Numbered from the stretch's first letter, positions 21,560 through 29,949 are shown. The stretch is 35,267 nucleotides of DNA from Candidatus Azambacteria bacterium RIFCSPLOWO2_01_FULL_44_84 (GCA_001774075.1 MEYR01000030.1:1-35267); one strand, 5' to 3'. Program-made: numbers and translations. The notes: generated by a model not told the origin, from the letters alone.

Positions 21560-23392
21560 TTACAGCCTAATTCTATCGCCAGGATTTATTTTTCTTTTGT
21601 CCCGTTCAGACTTAATAATCTCGGCATCTTTTTGAACAAGAGATTTGAGAGATATCTGAGCTTCAGGTGTTTCAACCGTCATTTTTTTCTTTGAAATCAT
21701 GGCTTCTTCTAAAACTTTTCTTAATTCTCCCGTATCAGGAGCCTTTCGCTGTCTTTTTTCTTCCGGCCTGAAAAATGACGCCGGCGCCGGTTTTCTTTGG
21801 AGTCTTTGGTCCGACCGGGACATATTGTCGTGGCGAGGCGGATGATCATTATACGGCCTTGAAGGCCGCTGCCCTTCAAAAGAAGGAGCGGCGGGAGTCC
21901 TCGCCTTTGTAAAGCAATCCTTGCAATATACCGGCCGCACGCCGTCCGGCTTGAACGGCACCTCAATTCCTTTCTTGCAAGTGGCGCAAAAAGCTTCAAA
22001 TGCTTTTGTGTTTCTTACCTCTTGAGAAAATTCCCGGCGCGGTTCTCTTGTCTCTTCACTCGCCTGTCCGGTAGGCAAGCCTGCTCTTTGTTCCTCTTCG
22101 GGAACAAGCCCCGTTGCTCGAGCGATAGCTTCTTCCACCTGAGTCCTCGGCATGCCGTAAGTTTTCCTTGAATATTCACTGATTTCATCGGTATAAGACA
22201 CTTCGGGCCGGGGCATCGGCGGCAAAGTGATAGCCGAAAAGGGCCTGGAAGGTACGCCATCAATCATAAGACGCAAGTAGACATTGTAATTGGGAAGATT
22301 CAATAAGTCCTGCGCCAGAATATCAGGCCCGAATTGTTTTTCTTCTAAAAATGTCACGTCCTCAGCACCAGTCCTGAAAGCGACAAAAGTGCCAACATTG
22401 CCAAAAACCGCGTCTTTTACCTTAACATTCTGGTCGTTTACCAGCTGGCCAATGTATTGATTGGTAATAATAAGATTTAGGCGATATTTGCGGGCCTCTG
22501 AAAGAATCGTGGCAAAGCTATCCGTGACGAAATTTTGAAACTCGTCGACATAAAGGTAAAAATCGTTGCGTTTCTCTTCGAGAATATCCACACGACTCAT
22601 AGCGGCAAGCTGAATTTTTGTGATGAGCATGCCGCCCAAAAGTTTTGAATTATCCTCGCCTATACGGCCTTTTGAAAGGTTCATTATGATGATTTTTCCC
22701 TCATCCATGGCCTTTCTAAAATCAAAAGTCGAATGTGGCTGGCCGATAATGTTTCTGATAATTGTCGCCGAACTGAATTGGCCGATTTTGTTCTGAATTG
22801 CGGCCGTGGCTTCTTGCTCGTATTTTTGCTGATAACTGGCATACTCTTGCGTCCAGAAAGTTTTAATAATCGGATCTGTAAGCTGATTAACTATTGTCTT
22901 CCTGAAAATCTTGTCGGAAAACATCCTGTTGACGCCAAGAAGCGTCGTGCCGGGAATCTCCAATAGCGCTAAAATAGTGTTATTTAATATATATTCCATT
23001 CTCGCCGACCAGACATCCGGCCAGATTTTTTTAAAAACTCCCATCAAACCTGACGCGATAAGGTGCCGCGATTCCGGATTGACATTTTCCATGGCATTAA
23101 AACCAACCGGATAGTCCATGTCGGCCGGATTAAAATAAATAACATCATTGATTCTCTCCTTGGGGACATAGTTTAAAAGAAGTTCGGCCATATCGCCGTG
23201 GGGATCGACAAATCCTATGCCGCGGCCGGCATTGATATCGTGGACCATCATATTCATCAAAAGAGTGGTTTTCCCAGTGCCCGTTTGCCCTATGACATAC
23301 ATATGGCGCCTGCGGTCGTCGGTTTTAATTCCAAATCGCCGCCTTTCGTTTCGAAAGCTGGTTTCGGCAAAAAATGTTATTTCATCATTCAT
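21560..23392 (-). CDS. TraG/FtsK-like (DUF87-type) DNA-transfer ATPase
   Basis: The 610-residue product has Walker A GQTGTGKTT (35-43), the FVDPHGD strand, Walker B FYLYVDEF (278-285) and ITNQYIGQL, typical of the type IV coupling protein/VirD4-TraG branch of P-loop ATPases. A zinc knuckle-like CxxC pair (C469/C472 and C490/C493) lies in a disordered C-terminal part. No membrane segment is present; the membrane partner is probably the next gene upstream. Residues 437-445 (AGLPTGQAS) are a repeat-like insert. Such ATPases move DNA or assemble pili; which applies here is unknown. Confidence 0.85.
   Translation of the reverse strand: MNDEITFFAETSFRNERRRFGIKTDDRRRHMYVIGQTGTGKTTLLMNMMVHDINAGRGIGFVDPHGDMAELLLNYVPKERINDVIYFNPADMDYPVGFNAMENVNPESRHLIASGLMGVFKKIWPDVWSARMEYILNNTILALLEIPGTTLLGVNRMFSDKIFRKTIVNQLTDPIIKTFWTQEYASYQQKYEQEATAAIQNKIGQFSSATIIRNIIGQPHSTFDFRKAMDEGKIIIMNLSKGRIGEDNSKLLGGMLITKIQLAAMSRVDILEEKRNDFYLYVDEFQNFVTDSFATILSEARKYRLNLIITNQYIGQLVNDQNVKVKDAVFGNVGTFVAFRTGAEDVTFLEEKQFGPDILAQDLLNLPNYNVYLRLMIDGVPSRPFSAITLPPMPRPEVSYTDEISEYSRKTYGMPRTQVEEAIARATGLVPEEEQRAGLPTGQASEETREPRREFSQEVRNTKAFEAFCATCKKGIEVPFKPDGVRPVYCKDCFTKARTPAAPSFEGQRPSRPYNDHPPRHDNMSRSDQRLQRKPAPASFFRPEEKRQRKAPDTGELRKVLEEAMISKKKMTVETPEAQISLKSLVQKDAEIIKSERDKRKINPGDRIRL
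22058..22084. repeat. In-frame repeat-like insert in the TraG-like ATPase
   Basis: CGCCTGTCCGGTAGGCAAGC encodes AGLPTGQAS on the minus strand. GCCTG...CAAGC-type half-complementarity and GC-rich bases set it apart. Only one copy is seen in the window. It lies in the disordered tail, where insertion would be tolerated. Confidence 0.45.
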
Positions 23393-23397
23393 AAAGT

Positions 23398-23425
23398 TAC
23401 GAATTTACGAATTTTATTTCGTAGC
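23398..23425. repeat. Short ACGAATTT repeat spacer
   Basis: TTACGAATTTACGAATTTTA is shared in part with the element at 20887-20967 and the 104-bp repeats. It sits between the stop of the membrane partner and the start of the ATPase. Confidence 0.5.
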
Positions 23426-23428
23426 CCC

Positions 23429-24697
23429 TTACCCTACGGGTAAAGAGACGGGGGGTTCGGCCTTTTTAGATTCTACATGGCGCAAAGTCGGCGCTTTGAC
23501 AACTACTAGCGGATAGTGATAAACGGTAGCTAACTCTTCAGCGTTAAGAGTAAAGTCCTTTCCCTTGGGTTTGCTGGGCCATTTTCGCTTAATGAATCGC
23601 TCGATAAAATTCTTTTTCTTAAGATACTCCCGCCTTTTTTTAAAAAATGGATAATCAGCCGACGTGCCGACGTCACTGTTCGGCTTAAAGCCGTTCATAT
23701 TGACGGTATTGAACTGTTTGAAAGCGCCCAACACCGCGGCGATATTGGCCTTGTTGAAAACGTCAGAACGGGCAATGTACGCGAAGCGAATCGAAGATTT
23801 AAAAAGCAGTTTTGAAACCTTGGCTTCAACGCCTTCGGCCACCAGTTTTTCCCCGGGTGAAAGCGTCAATTGTTTTTCCGCTTTTTCATCAGATTTGCGT
23901 TCCGCCCATTCAGGAAAAACAAAGGCTCCCTTTGCTAAATTAAGCATGAACTCAGCGGCTTCGCCGGAAAAATTTCCAAAAAATCCTTTTTTAGCTTCTT
24001 TCCTGCGGCCGTGCATTTTATCAATCTGAGCCTGAGCCGCTTCTTTTATTTTCTTTTCTTCGTCAAAACTCAGCGGTTTGACTATGTATTGTACGAAAAT
24101 ATTTTCACTCGGTTTTAATTTCGAAAGAATTTCTAAAAACGCGGCTATCGGATCAACCCGTCTCTCCTCTTCTTTTTCTTCAAACTGGGGGTAGGTTCTT
24201 AGTGGATAAAAATCATCCCTTGCCAAAACCAATTCAACGCCGGCAATATCAAAATTTTTTGACGGAACTTTACTTGCCAGGGGCCCGGCATAATCAAGAG
24301 TCTCATGAATTTCCGCGCCCGGATACTGGGCGTAAATCTGGGCTTCAACCAGATTACGGTATTGTTCCGGAGTTCTTACAAAAAAATAAACGCCCCCGTC
24401 AATACCGGCTATCTCCAAACTAAACCACTCCTGGACCTTGCCCTTCCAGTATTTATCCCAGAATTTTATTTTTGTCTGAACACCATGCAACCCGGCAAAA
24501 ATCTGCTCCATGGATTTGGGTGTTCGTTGGACGTCTCGCGGAACTTTAACTTCAAGTAAAATCCAGTTGATTTTTTTGACGGCCTTAGCTTTCAAATACT
24601 TGGTCCAAAGCTCAATAAAAGCCGAAAACAAAGCGACGGGAAGCCAAAGCCACCACAAAGACAGAAATACCCCGATAATTTGATATAAAATATCCAT
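23429..24697 (-). CDS. Membrane protein paired with the TraG-like ATPase
   Basis: The 422-residue product has an N-terminal membrane segment (about 5-32), then WILLEVKVPRDVQRTPKSMEQIFAGL and a mixed alpha/beta cytoplasmic part containing ARDDFYPLRTYPQFEEKEEE and FVQYIVKPLS. I recall this arrangement, a membrane protein directly upstream of the ATPase, from related CPR genomes but do not know a function. The gap to the ATPase is about 36 bp. The C-terminus ends EPPVSLPVG, in a GC-rich repeat-like stretch. A role as the membrane dock for the ATPase is inferred from position only. Confidence 0.75.
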   Translation of the reverse strand: MDILYQIIGVFLSLWWLWLPVALFSAFIELWTKYLKAKAVKKINWILLEVKVPRDVQRTPKSMEQIFAGLHGVQTKIKFWDKYWKGKVQEWFSLEIAGIDGGVYFFVRTPEQYRNLVEAQIYAQYPGAEIHETLDYAGPLASKVPSKNFDIAGVELVLARDDFYPLRTYPQFEEKEEERRVDPIAAFLEILSKLKPSENIFVQYIVKPLSFDEEKKIKEAAQAQIDKMHGRRKEAKKGFFGNFSGEAAEFMLNLAKGAFVFPEWAERKSDEKAEKQLTLSPGEKLVAEGVEAKVSKLLFKSSIRFAYIARSDVFNKANIAAVLGAFKQFNTVNMNGFKPNSDVGTSADYPFFKKRREYLKKKNFIERFIKRKWPSKPKGKDFTLNAEELATVYHYPLVVVKAPTLRHVESKKAEPPVSLPVG

Positions 24698-24753
24698 GCT
24701 TACAAAATATTAAACAGCATGGATATTATACCAAAATACACGTATTTCGTAAA

Positions 24754-24781
24754 TCCCCACACTTATGTATAAGTGTGGGGA
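24754..24781. terminator. Hairpin after the sigma4/HARE-HTH gene
   Basis: TCCCCACACTTAT (24754-24766) and ATAAGTGTGGGGA (24769-24781) pair perfectly with a 2-base gap. No long T-run follows on the minus strand, so termination may be incomplete or Rho-independent action weak. Confidence 0.65.
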
Positions 24782-24786
24782 CAAAA

Positions 24787-25836
24787 CTAAGCCAATACGA
24801 ATTTCTCATTATCCAGTCTCTTGAAAGTCTTACGATTCTGGAGATTAAGCAGAATCGTGTTTTCCTTGACCATCCGGCGCGATAGAACTTGTTTGATTAT
24901 TTCCTCTTTTGACAGCGCGCCACCTGCCTTTTTTAGGACATTCACCATTACATCCTTTACCGTCCCTGGCTCGTATCCCCAATCGCGCAAGGCATAGGTG
25001 CCTCGGCCGACCAGGACGAATCGTGAGTCTTTTATAAGTTCGTTGTGGACAGTTTGCGGATGAGCCTTTCTGGTGCCAAATGAAATTTTATTGATAAGGT
25101 CGCAAACTTGACGGAAATGAAGCGGGTTTTGCTCGCGCTTCAGCACCAGATACGCTTTATCTTTGACACCTCTTGGAGAAACCTCCGGAGATTGAGTGAG
25201 ACCCCACTCACCGAATGGATTTTTAGAAATATGTCGCGAAAGAGAAAGATAAGAGGCCAGAGAAGCGGGCTCGGGGTTAAGATTGGCCATTTTTGCCGCC
25301 TCAAGTTTCAATGCGTTTATCATGGAGTCGTGGCTAAGAAGTTTGTTGCTTGAAGCGATATATTTTTTAATGGCAGAAGCAAGTTCAACGACGTCTTTAC
25401 AAACGCCCGCGCTGTGACTCCAGGCCGGATGCAGATTATCATTGCCCTCAAAATATACCAACCTCTTTTTGCCCAAAGCCAAAACAAAATTAACAGCGTT
25501 CTCGGATTTTTTTTCCTCCGGCAATAAAATAGAACCGAGCTCTTTTAAAAGCACATCTTCGCGCCTAATACCGCCGCAGGCTTTCAAATGATTGCCAACA
25601 AGTTGAAAAACAGGCTCAAGTTTGGCCGTGATAGTGTCCCGACTCAATTGTTTTAATCCCTCCGATTCAATCTGGCGCACCCTTTCGCGAGTGATGCCGA
25701 ACTGTTTTCCGATCGCTTCTAGAGTTTGTCCTCGGCTTGAACTAAGACCGAATCGTTTCTCAATAATTTCTCGAGTCCTCGGATTAAGTGTTGAAATAAT
25801 ATCTTTCAATAAATTTTTGAAATTTTGCTCAGCCAT
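24787..25836 (-). CDS. Sigma region 4 / HARE-HTH transcription regulator
   Basis: Residues about 10-65 are a sigma region 4 domain: ISTLNPRTREIIEKRFGL, then TLEAIGKQFGITRERVRQIESEGLKQL, close to the -35-reading helix-turn-helix of primary sigma factors. The rest includes a HARE-HTH-like domain (LHFRQVCDLINKISFG to FVLVGRGTYAL) and a second similar winged segment at the end (ALSKEEIIKQVLSRRMV). Sigma region 2 is missing, so it is not a complete sigma factor. ATG 25836 is preferred over GTG 25863. A promoter with a perfect TTGACA lies upstream. The targets are unknown. Confidence 0.82.
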   Translation of the reverse strand: MAEQNFKNLLKDIISTLNPRTREIIEKRFGLSSSRGQTLEAIGKQFGITRERVRQIESEGLKQLSRDTITAKLEPVFQLVGNHLKACGGIRREDVLLKELGSILLPEEKKSENAVNFVLALGKKRLVYFEGNDNLHPAWSHSAGVCKDVVELASAIKKYIASSNKLLSHDSMINALKLEAAKMANLNPEPASLASYLSLSRHISKNPFGEWGLTQSPEVSPRGVKDKAYLVLKREQNPLHFRQVCDLINKISFGTRKAHPQTVHNELIKDSRFVLVGRGTYALRDWGYEPGTVKDVMVNVLKKAGGALSKEEIIKQVLSRRMVKENTILLNLQNRKTFKRLDNEKFVLA

Positions 25837-25890
25837 ATTTCTGTGACTATGTTGTGCGGTCACGTAAATTAATAATAATAGATATCTATT

Positions 25891-25919
25891 AAGATATCAC
25901 GATAGTTTAGCTCTGTCAA
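25891..25919 (-). promoter_or_regulatory. Promoter of the sigma4/HARE-HTH gene
   Basis: On the minus strand a perfect TTGACA (25914-25919) is followed after 17 bases by TATCTT (25891-25896). The -10 region and its downstream side include the paired GATATC words, AGATATC and GATATCT, which could be an operator. Confidence 0.7.
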
Positions 25920-25945
25920 AGACTTTCCCACAATTAATAAAAGTC

Positions 25946-26016
25946 GTCAACCCCGCCCTTGAGATTCCTTTAAAACATATATGGTCATATATAGAAATCT
26001 CAAGGGCGGGGTCAAG
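25946..26016. repeat. Inverted-repeat element with GTCAACCCCGC-type ends (second)
   Basis: CCCCGCCCTTGAGAT (25951-25965) pairs exactly with 25997-26011. The outer ends read GTCAACCCCGC and GCGGGGTCAA, as in the element at 10141-10293. The secF stop codon TGA (26012-26014) falls within the terminal TTGACCCC. It may double as the secDF terminator. Confidence 0.8.
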
Positions 26017-26959
26017 CTCGGATTTTAGTAAGCCATTTTTGCCACGAGACTAATATTGGGGAAGCAATAAAAATTGATGAATACGTTCCGGCAAAAATGC
26101 CTACCGAAAGCGTAAGAATAAAATATTTCAATGTCTGGCCGCCGAAAAAATAAAGCGCGAAAAGAGTCAGAAGCACCGTTAATGAAGTATTAATAGAGCG
26201 CGTCAGTGTTTCGTTGACGCTGCGGTTCACAACCTCCTCAAAACTAAGATGGACGTAAAGTCTGAGATTTTCACGAAGGCGATCAAAGACTACAATGGTA
26301 TCGTGAACGGAAAAACCGAGAACGACTAATAGCGCCACGATAAAATTAGAATCAATCTCAATGCCGTAAAAATAGCCAAGATAAGAAAAAAGACCTAATG
26401 GTATCGCGACATCGTGAAATAAAGCGACCAAAGTTACGACGCCATAACGCCACGAATTCATCCCAACACCTCCAGTATGAGCGTGGAGACGAGTCAGTCC
26501 CGAAACTCGCCTGAAGGCCCAGGCAATATAGAGAGAAATACAGAGAAGGACTACAACAATGGCCATTATTGCCTTTCGCTTTAATTCCGCGCCAATAGTC
26601 GGGCCAACGCTGGAAAAACGCCGCTCTTCTATCTGCGACATATTTTTTTGTGCCGCCTCCGTCAAAGTCGCTATTATATCTTGATGGGTTTTTTCATCGC
26701 TCTGGACTATCGTGAGCAAAAATTCCTTATCGCCCACCGGCGAAATCTTAAACGCGCCGAGATTCAGGGGTTTTAATATCCGCATTATTTCTTCGCTATT
26801 TGGCCGCGTGCCCTGGGTATAAATCAGTTCAAGGTTGGACCCGCCCTTAAAATCAATGCCAAGCTCAAGCTGCCACAAAACTAAAGCAATAATGCTCGCG
26901 CCAATGGCGATGCCGGAAATAATGTAATATATTTTTCTCTTTCCTATTATGTTTAGCAT
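26012..26959 (-). CDS. secF: Protein translocase subunit SecF
   Basis: SecDF uses the proton gradient to pull exported proteins across the membrane after SecA/SecYEG. The 315-residue product has GIDFKGGSNLEL near the start, the periplasmic P4-like region, and the six-segment core with VLLCISLYIAWAFRR, ALLVVLGFSVHDTIVVFDRLREN and VNRSVNETLTRSINTSLTVL. It follows secD after 2 bp. The stop codon lies in an inverted-repeat element. Confidence 0.96.
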   Translation of the reverse strand: MLNIIGKRKIYYIISGIAIGASIIALVLWQLELGIDFKGGSNLELIYTQGTRPNSEEIMRILKPLNLGAFKISPVGDKEFLLTIVQSDEKTHQDIIATLTEAAQKNMSQIEERRFSSVGPTIGAELKRKAIMAIVVVLLCISLYIAWAFRRVSGLTRLHAHTGGVGMNSWRYGVVTLVALFHDVAIPLGLFSYLGYFYGIEIDSNFIVALLVVLGFSVHDTIVVFDRLRENLRLYVHLSFEEVVNRSVNETLTRSINTSLTVLLTLFALYFFGGQTLKYFILTLSVGIFAGTYSSIFIASPILVSWQKWLTKIRA

Positions 26960-26961
26960 AC

Positions 26962-28383
26962 TTATATAAGACTGCTTTCTTTACGAGGCCGGACACCCAT
27001 TAACCAAGGCACCCGTTCAAGGATTTGGATGGGGACAAGTTTAAGAAATGAGCGCGTCACGAAAATGGCGGAAAACATGCTGATAATCACGCCAATGCCC
27101 AGAGTCAGCGCGAATCCTCTGATGATGCTCGTAGTAAAATAGTACAAAACGACGGTGGTGATGAGAGTGGAAATGTTTGAATCGCGTATGGAGGGCCAGG
27201 CGCGGTGAAACCCGTCATTAATGGCCATTGTCAGGTTTTTCCCGCCTCTCACCTCTTCTTTCATGCGCTCAAAAATAAGAATGTTGGCGTCAACGGCCAT
27301 ACCAATGGACAAAATGAAGCCGGCAACGCCAGCGAGAGTCAGGGTTACCGGAATAAGTTTAAATAAAAATAAAACCAGAACGGCATATATTACCAGCGCC
27401 ATGACGGCAATTAATCCCGGCAAGCGGTAAAAAAGAATCATAAAAATCGCAACCGCCAAGAACCCAAGCAGGCCGGCAAAAATGCTCTTTTGAAATGAAT
27501 CCTGACCCAAAGAAGCGCCAACCGAGTCTTCAGAAATTATTTGTATAGGCACAGGTAGGGCCCCTTCATTAAGATACTGCGCCAATTGCTTCGCCTCATT
27601 GATGTTAAAACTGCCCGAAATTTGCGCTTCTCCTCCGCTGATCGCCTGCTGTACAGTCGGAGTCGTAAGCGGCCTGCCATCCAAGTAAATAGCCAAAGGC
27701 TTGCCGATATTTTTTCCCGTGAGCTCTTCAAAAAGTTTAGCGCCTTCATTATTAAACTTAAGATTTACTATCGGCTGATTGTTCTGATCAAAACCAACGC
27801 GCGCGTATTCCAAATACTTTCCTGTCAGGTCTGTCGGCTTAAAGTAAGGATCAATCACTAAGTAATCTTGATTGCCGGCTTTTTGCTCGCTTAAGATTTT
27901 TTGGGTTTCCGATTCCGGAAGCTGTTCTTTGAATTCCAGATCCGGCGTCAACCCGATCAGTTGCTTCGCGACGCCTATGTCCTTGATATCCGCTAGTTCA
28001 ACTATAAGTCGATGTTCCAATCCGCTTTGGTCAACCTCAACCAACGGTTCGCTGACGCCAAAAGCATTGACCCTGCGCTCAATCACATCGCGGAGGCCGT
28101 TCATCGCCGAAGAAATTTCGCCGGAGGGAACTTTAGAAACATCGGCGCGGTAAACCAAATGAGTCCCGCCCGCCAAATCCAGACCAAGTTTAAACGGCAT
28201 TTTTATGAAATTCGGAATTTTAATTGGACTAAAAACATTAATCTTGGCAACGGCCTTGTCCCAAATAAGCGGATAAACAAAAAAAGCCGCGACAAGAGCC
28301 GCAAGCAAAATTAAAAGCGCCATTAAGCGGACTTTATTTTTGGCGTCTAACTTAAATAGTTGGTCAGGAGAAAATCGGGACAT
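26962..28383 (-). CDS. secD: Protein translocase subunit SecD
   Basis: The 473-residue partner of SecF shows the N-terminal membrane segment, FKLGLDLAGGTHLVYRAD, the P1 periplasmic region (VIERRVNAFGVSEPLVEVDQ), and the C-terminal core with GFILSIGMAVDANILIFERMKEEVR and NISTLITTVVLYYF. The key acidic and arginine positions of the DANILIFER motif are present. Length is shorter than E. coli SecD (615), which carries a larger P1 domain. No yajC gene is seen nearby. Confidence 0.96.
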   Translation of the reverse strand: MSRFSPDQLFKLDAKNKVRLMALLILLAALVAAFFVYPLIWDKAVAKINVFSPIKIPNFIKMPFKLGLDLAGGTHLVYRADVSKVPSGEISSAMNGLRDVIERRVNAFGVSEPLVEVDQSGLEHRLIVELADIKDIGVAKQLIGLTPDLEFKEQLPESETQKILSEQKAGNQDYLVIDPYFKPTDLTGKYLEYARVGFDQNNQPIVNLKFNNEGAKLFEELTGKNIGKPLAIYLDGRPLTTPTVQQAISGGEAQISGSFNINEAKQLAQYLNEGALPVPIQIISEDSVGASLGQDSFQKSIFAGLLGFLAVAIFMILFYRLPGLIAVMALVIYAVLVLFLFKLIPVTLTLAGVAGFILSIGMAVDANILIFERMKEEVRGGKNLTMAINDGFHRAWPSIRDSNISTLITTVVLYYFTTSIIRGFALTLGIGVIISMFSAIFVTRSFLKLVPIQILERVPWLMGVRPRKESSLI

Positions 28384-28464
28384 GTAAAAAAATCAAAAAT
28401 CAAAATTAATATATTTCATTATGGAATAGATAGTAAAATTTTTATATGATTGTGTCAATAAAAA

Positions 28465-28486
28465 AACCCACCACTAGTGGCGGTTT
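28465..28486 (-). terminator. Rho-independent terminator of the 121-aa orphan gene
   Basis: On the minus strand AACCGCCACTAGTGGTGGGT folds into a hairpin, followed by TTTTTTA. The stop codon TAG (28474-28476) is at the hairpin centre. Confidence 0.85.
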
Positions 28487-28839
28487 TCTTCGTCATGAAA
28501 CGGTTCCCCGGCCCCCGACTGATCTGGATCAAGCTTGATGCCAAGCTCTTTAAACGATTCTTTATCTTGTTCGGTAAAACAGACACGCTTTGTGCGTATC
28601 ATAAAATGCGGTTCTCCTGTGCCCAGAGGATAGATGATAAAAGATAATTTAAGCGGCTCAATCACAATATGAGCGGAGCTATCGCCTTTAGTAAAGGCTG
28701 CTTGAATATTTTTCCAAGCTTTGACAACTTCCAGAGACATGCCGATTAGCTCACTTATTGAATTCTGAAGTGCTTCTTCCAAAGCCGCCGCCGCATCAGT
28801 AAGCTCTTTCTGCAATGTTTCCAGCTCATCAGGTTCCAT
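28474..28839 (-). CDS. Hypothetical protein, 121 aa
   Basis: The family is not recognised. Residues 1-50 form an acidic helical region (LETLQKELTDAAAALEEALQ), probably a coiled coil, followed by a small beta part (AHIVIEPLKLSFIIYPLGTG, HFMIRTKRVCFTEQDKESF) and an acidic tail. The protein is predicted soluble. ATG 28839 is the only reasonable start. The gene stands alone between secD and mpg with its own terminator, which supports expression. Confidence 0.65.
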   Translation of the reverse strand: MEPDELETLQKELTDAAAALEEALQNSISELIGMSLEVVKAWKNIQAAFTKGDSSAHIVIEPLKLSFIIYPLGTGEPHFMIRTKRVCFTEQDKESFKELGIKLDPDQSGAGEPFHDEENRH

Positions 28840-28894
28840 TGTCTGGCCTTTTTTTATATAGTAAAAAGAACTTTACAGTATTATATCACAAAAA

Positions 28895-29431
28895 TTATTT
28901 CTTGTCCATCATAAACCGCCATCTCTTTTTTGACCAAAATTCTCCTGCGTAATTTACTCCTATCCTAGGCAATTTTTTAATTTTGAATTGTAATTTTGAT
29001 TTTTGACTTTTGATTTTTGAATTATTTTCAACCCACAAGCCTGTTTTTGGCGAAGCGATTTTATTATTGAAACTTTTATCGATTTTTAACGCTTTTGTAA
29101 TCCGGGCGGGGCCGGAAATTCCTTCTACTTCTCTTATCAATATCGCCGCGGGGTGTCCTTTTCTGCCGCAGACAATATTCAAAAGCCAGTGCATGCCATA
29201 GGTAAAATAAACATACCAACAGCCGCCATGTTCAAACATCGGCGCGTTGCGCGCTGTCAGGCCGAAGCGGGCATGCGACGCCTTATCTTGCGGCCCGTCG
29301 TAGGCCTCAACATCAGTAATCATAAAACGGACGGTCTTGCGGCCTATCCGTCTTACTAAATATTTTCCCAATAATTCCGGCGCCACTTCCAACACCGGCC
29401 GCTCAAAAAACTTTTTATCTAGAATCTTCAT
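28895..29431 (-). CDS. mpg: 3-methyladenine DNA glycosylase (AAG/MPG family)
   Basis: The enzyme removes alkylated purines to start base-excision repair. Family motifs are clear: ITDVEAYDGPQDKASHARFG with the catalytic Glu (E42), LTARNAPMFEHGGCWYVYFTYGMHWLLNIVC and AAILIREVEGISG. From ATG 29431 the product is 178 residues. Residues about 136-153 (ENNSKIKSQKSKLQFKIK) are a translated AT-rich repeat, placed near the C-terminus where family members usually continue through GP/LGI strands. The gene follows the 116-codon gene by 2 bp, so they are co-transcribed. Confidence 0.93.
   Translation of the reverse strand: MKILDKKFFERPVLEVAPELLGKYLVRRIGRKTVRFMITDVEAYDGPQDKASHARFGLTARNAPMFEHGGCWYVYFTYGMHWLLNIVCGRKGHPAAILIREVEGISGPARITKALKIDKSFNNKIASPKTGLWVENNSKIKSQKSKLQFKIKKLPRIGVNYAGEFWSKKRWRFMMDKK
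28973..29026. repeat. In-frame AT-rich repeat insert in mpg
   Basis: The tract is TTTTGAATTGTAATTTTGAT, then TTTTTGACTTTTGATTTTTG, with the same units as the intergenic tract at 2745-2848. It is read in frame in the glycosylase as a Lys/Ser/Gln-rich segment. Confidence 0.75.
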
Positions 29432-29433
29432 GT

Positions 29434-29784
29434 TTAAACCAGTCTTTTTATCTCGTCTAAAACTTCTTTCGGAATCGGATTTCTTTCCGGGCTTTTGCCA
29501 GGATACCTCCATGCAGTTATAATCTTTATTGATTTTTGTTTGGAAATTTGAAATTGAGATTTGGAAATTACTCGTCCGCTGACGAGTTTGTACATCGCCC
29601 AGATTTCGGAATATCTTTTGCCTCCAGCTGGCGACATCACCGCGATCATCCCCAGCACAATCGCCTCTTCAACCCGGCTGGGGTGGCGGACAATCCGTTT
29701 AATCCTCTGCTGCGACAGCCCATAGTAGCGCATTTTAAAAAGCGAATGCCCCGTCCATTGGTATTTATCATTTGTGATATTCAT
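29434..29784 (-). CDS. Unknown protein upstream of mpg, 116 aa
   Basis: Residues 10-50 (WTGHSLFKMRYYGLSQQRIKRIVRHP) resemble the compact helix-strand pattern of DUF4258-type and other small toxin-like folds, but I cannot assign it firmly. Trp and His residues near the start and AWRYPGKSPERN near the end may form the conserved site. Residues 73-87 (ISKSQFQISKQKSIK) are a repeat-derived insert, again read in frame. The gene is 2 bp from mpg, so a linked role in DNA repair is possible but only by position. Confidence 0.6.
   Translation of the reverse strand: MNITNDKYQWTGHSLFKMRYYGLSQQRIKRIVRHPSRVEEAIVLGMIAVMSPAGGKRYSEIWAMYKLVSGRVISKSQFQISKQKSIKIITAWRYPGKSPERNPIPKEVLDEIKRLV
29524..29568. repeat. 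In-frame AT-rich repeat insert in the gene upstream of mpg
   Basis: TTGTTTGGAAATTTGAAATT and GAGATTTGGAAATT resemble the first mnmA insert. Both read as ISKSQF-type peptides here. Confidence 0.7.
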
Positions 29785-29914
29785 AAGCAGGTACGTTCCA
29801 TAAACAAATGACGGCCGCCTGAATAGGGACCGTCAAATTTAACTTTTTGACTATAAAATCGCTTAGCATAACTTTTATTATAGAATGACTAAAATTCTAT
29901 TGCAAACAGAATTG

Positions 29915-29938
29915 CGAGATGTCATCTCCCATGACACC
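29915..29938. repeat. Short hairpin with a GTGTCATGG-type motif
   Basis: AGATGTCAT and ATGACACCT pair around CTCCC. The ATGACAYCTYT word recurs at 30349, 31109 and 31138. It lies upstream of the promoter at 29950-29978. Confidence 0.4.
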
Positions 29939-29949
29939 TCTGCTACTTA

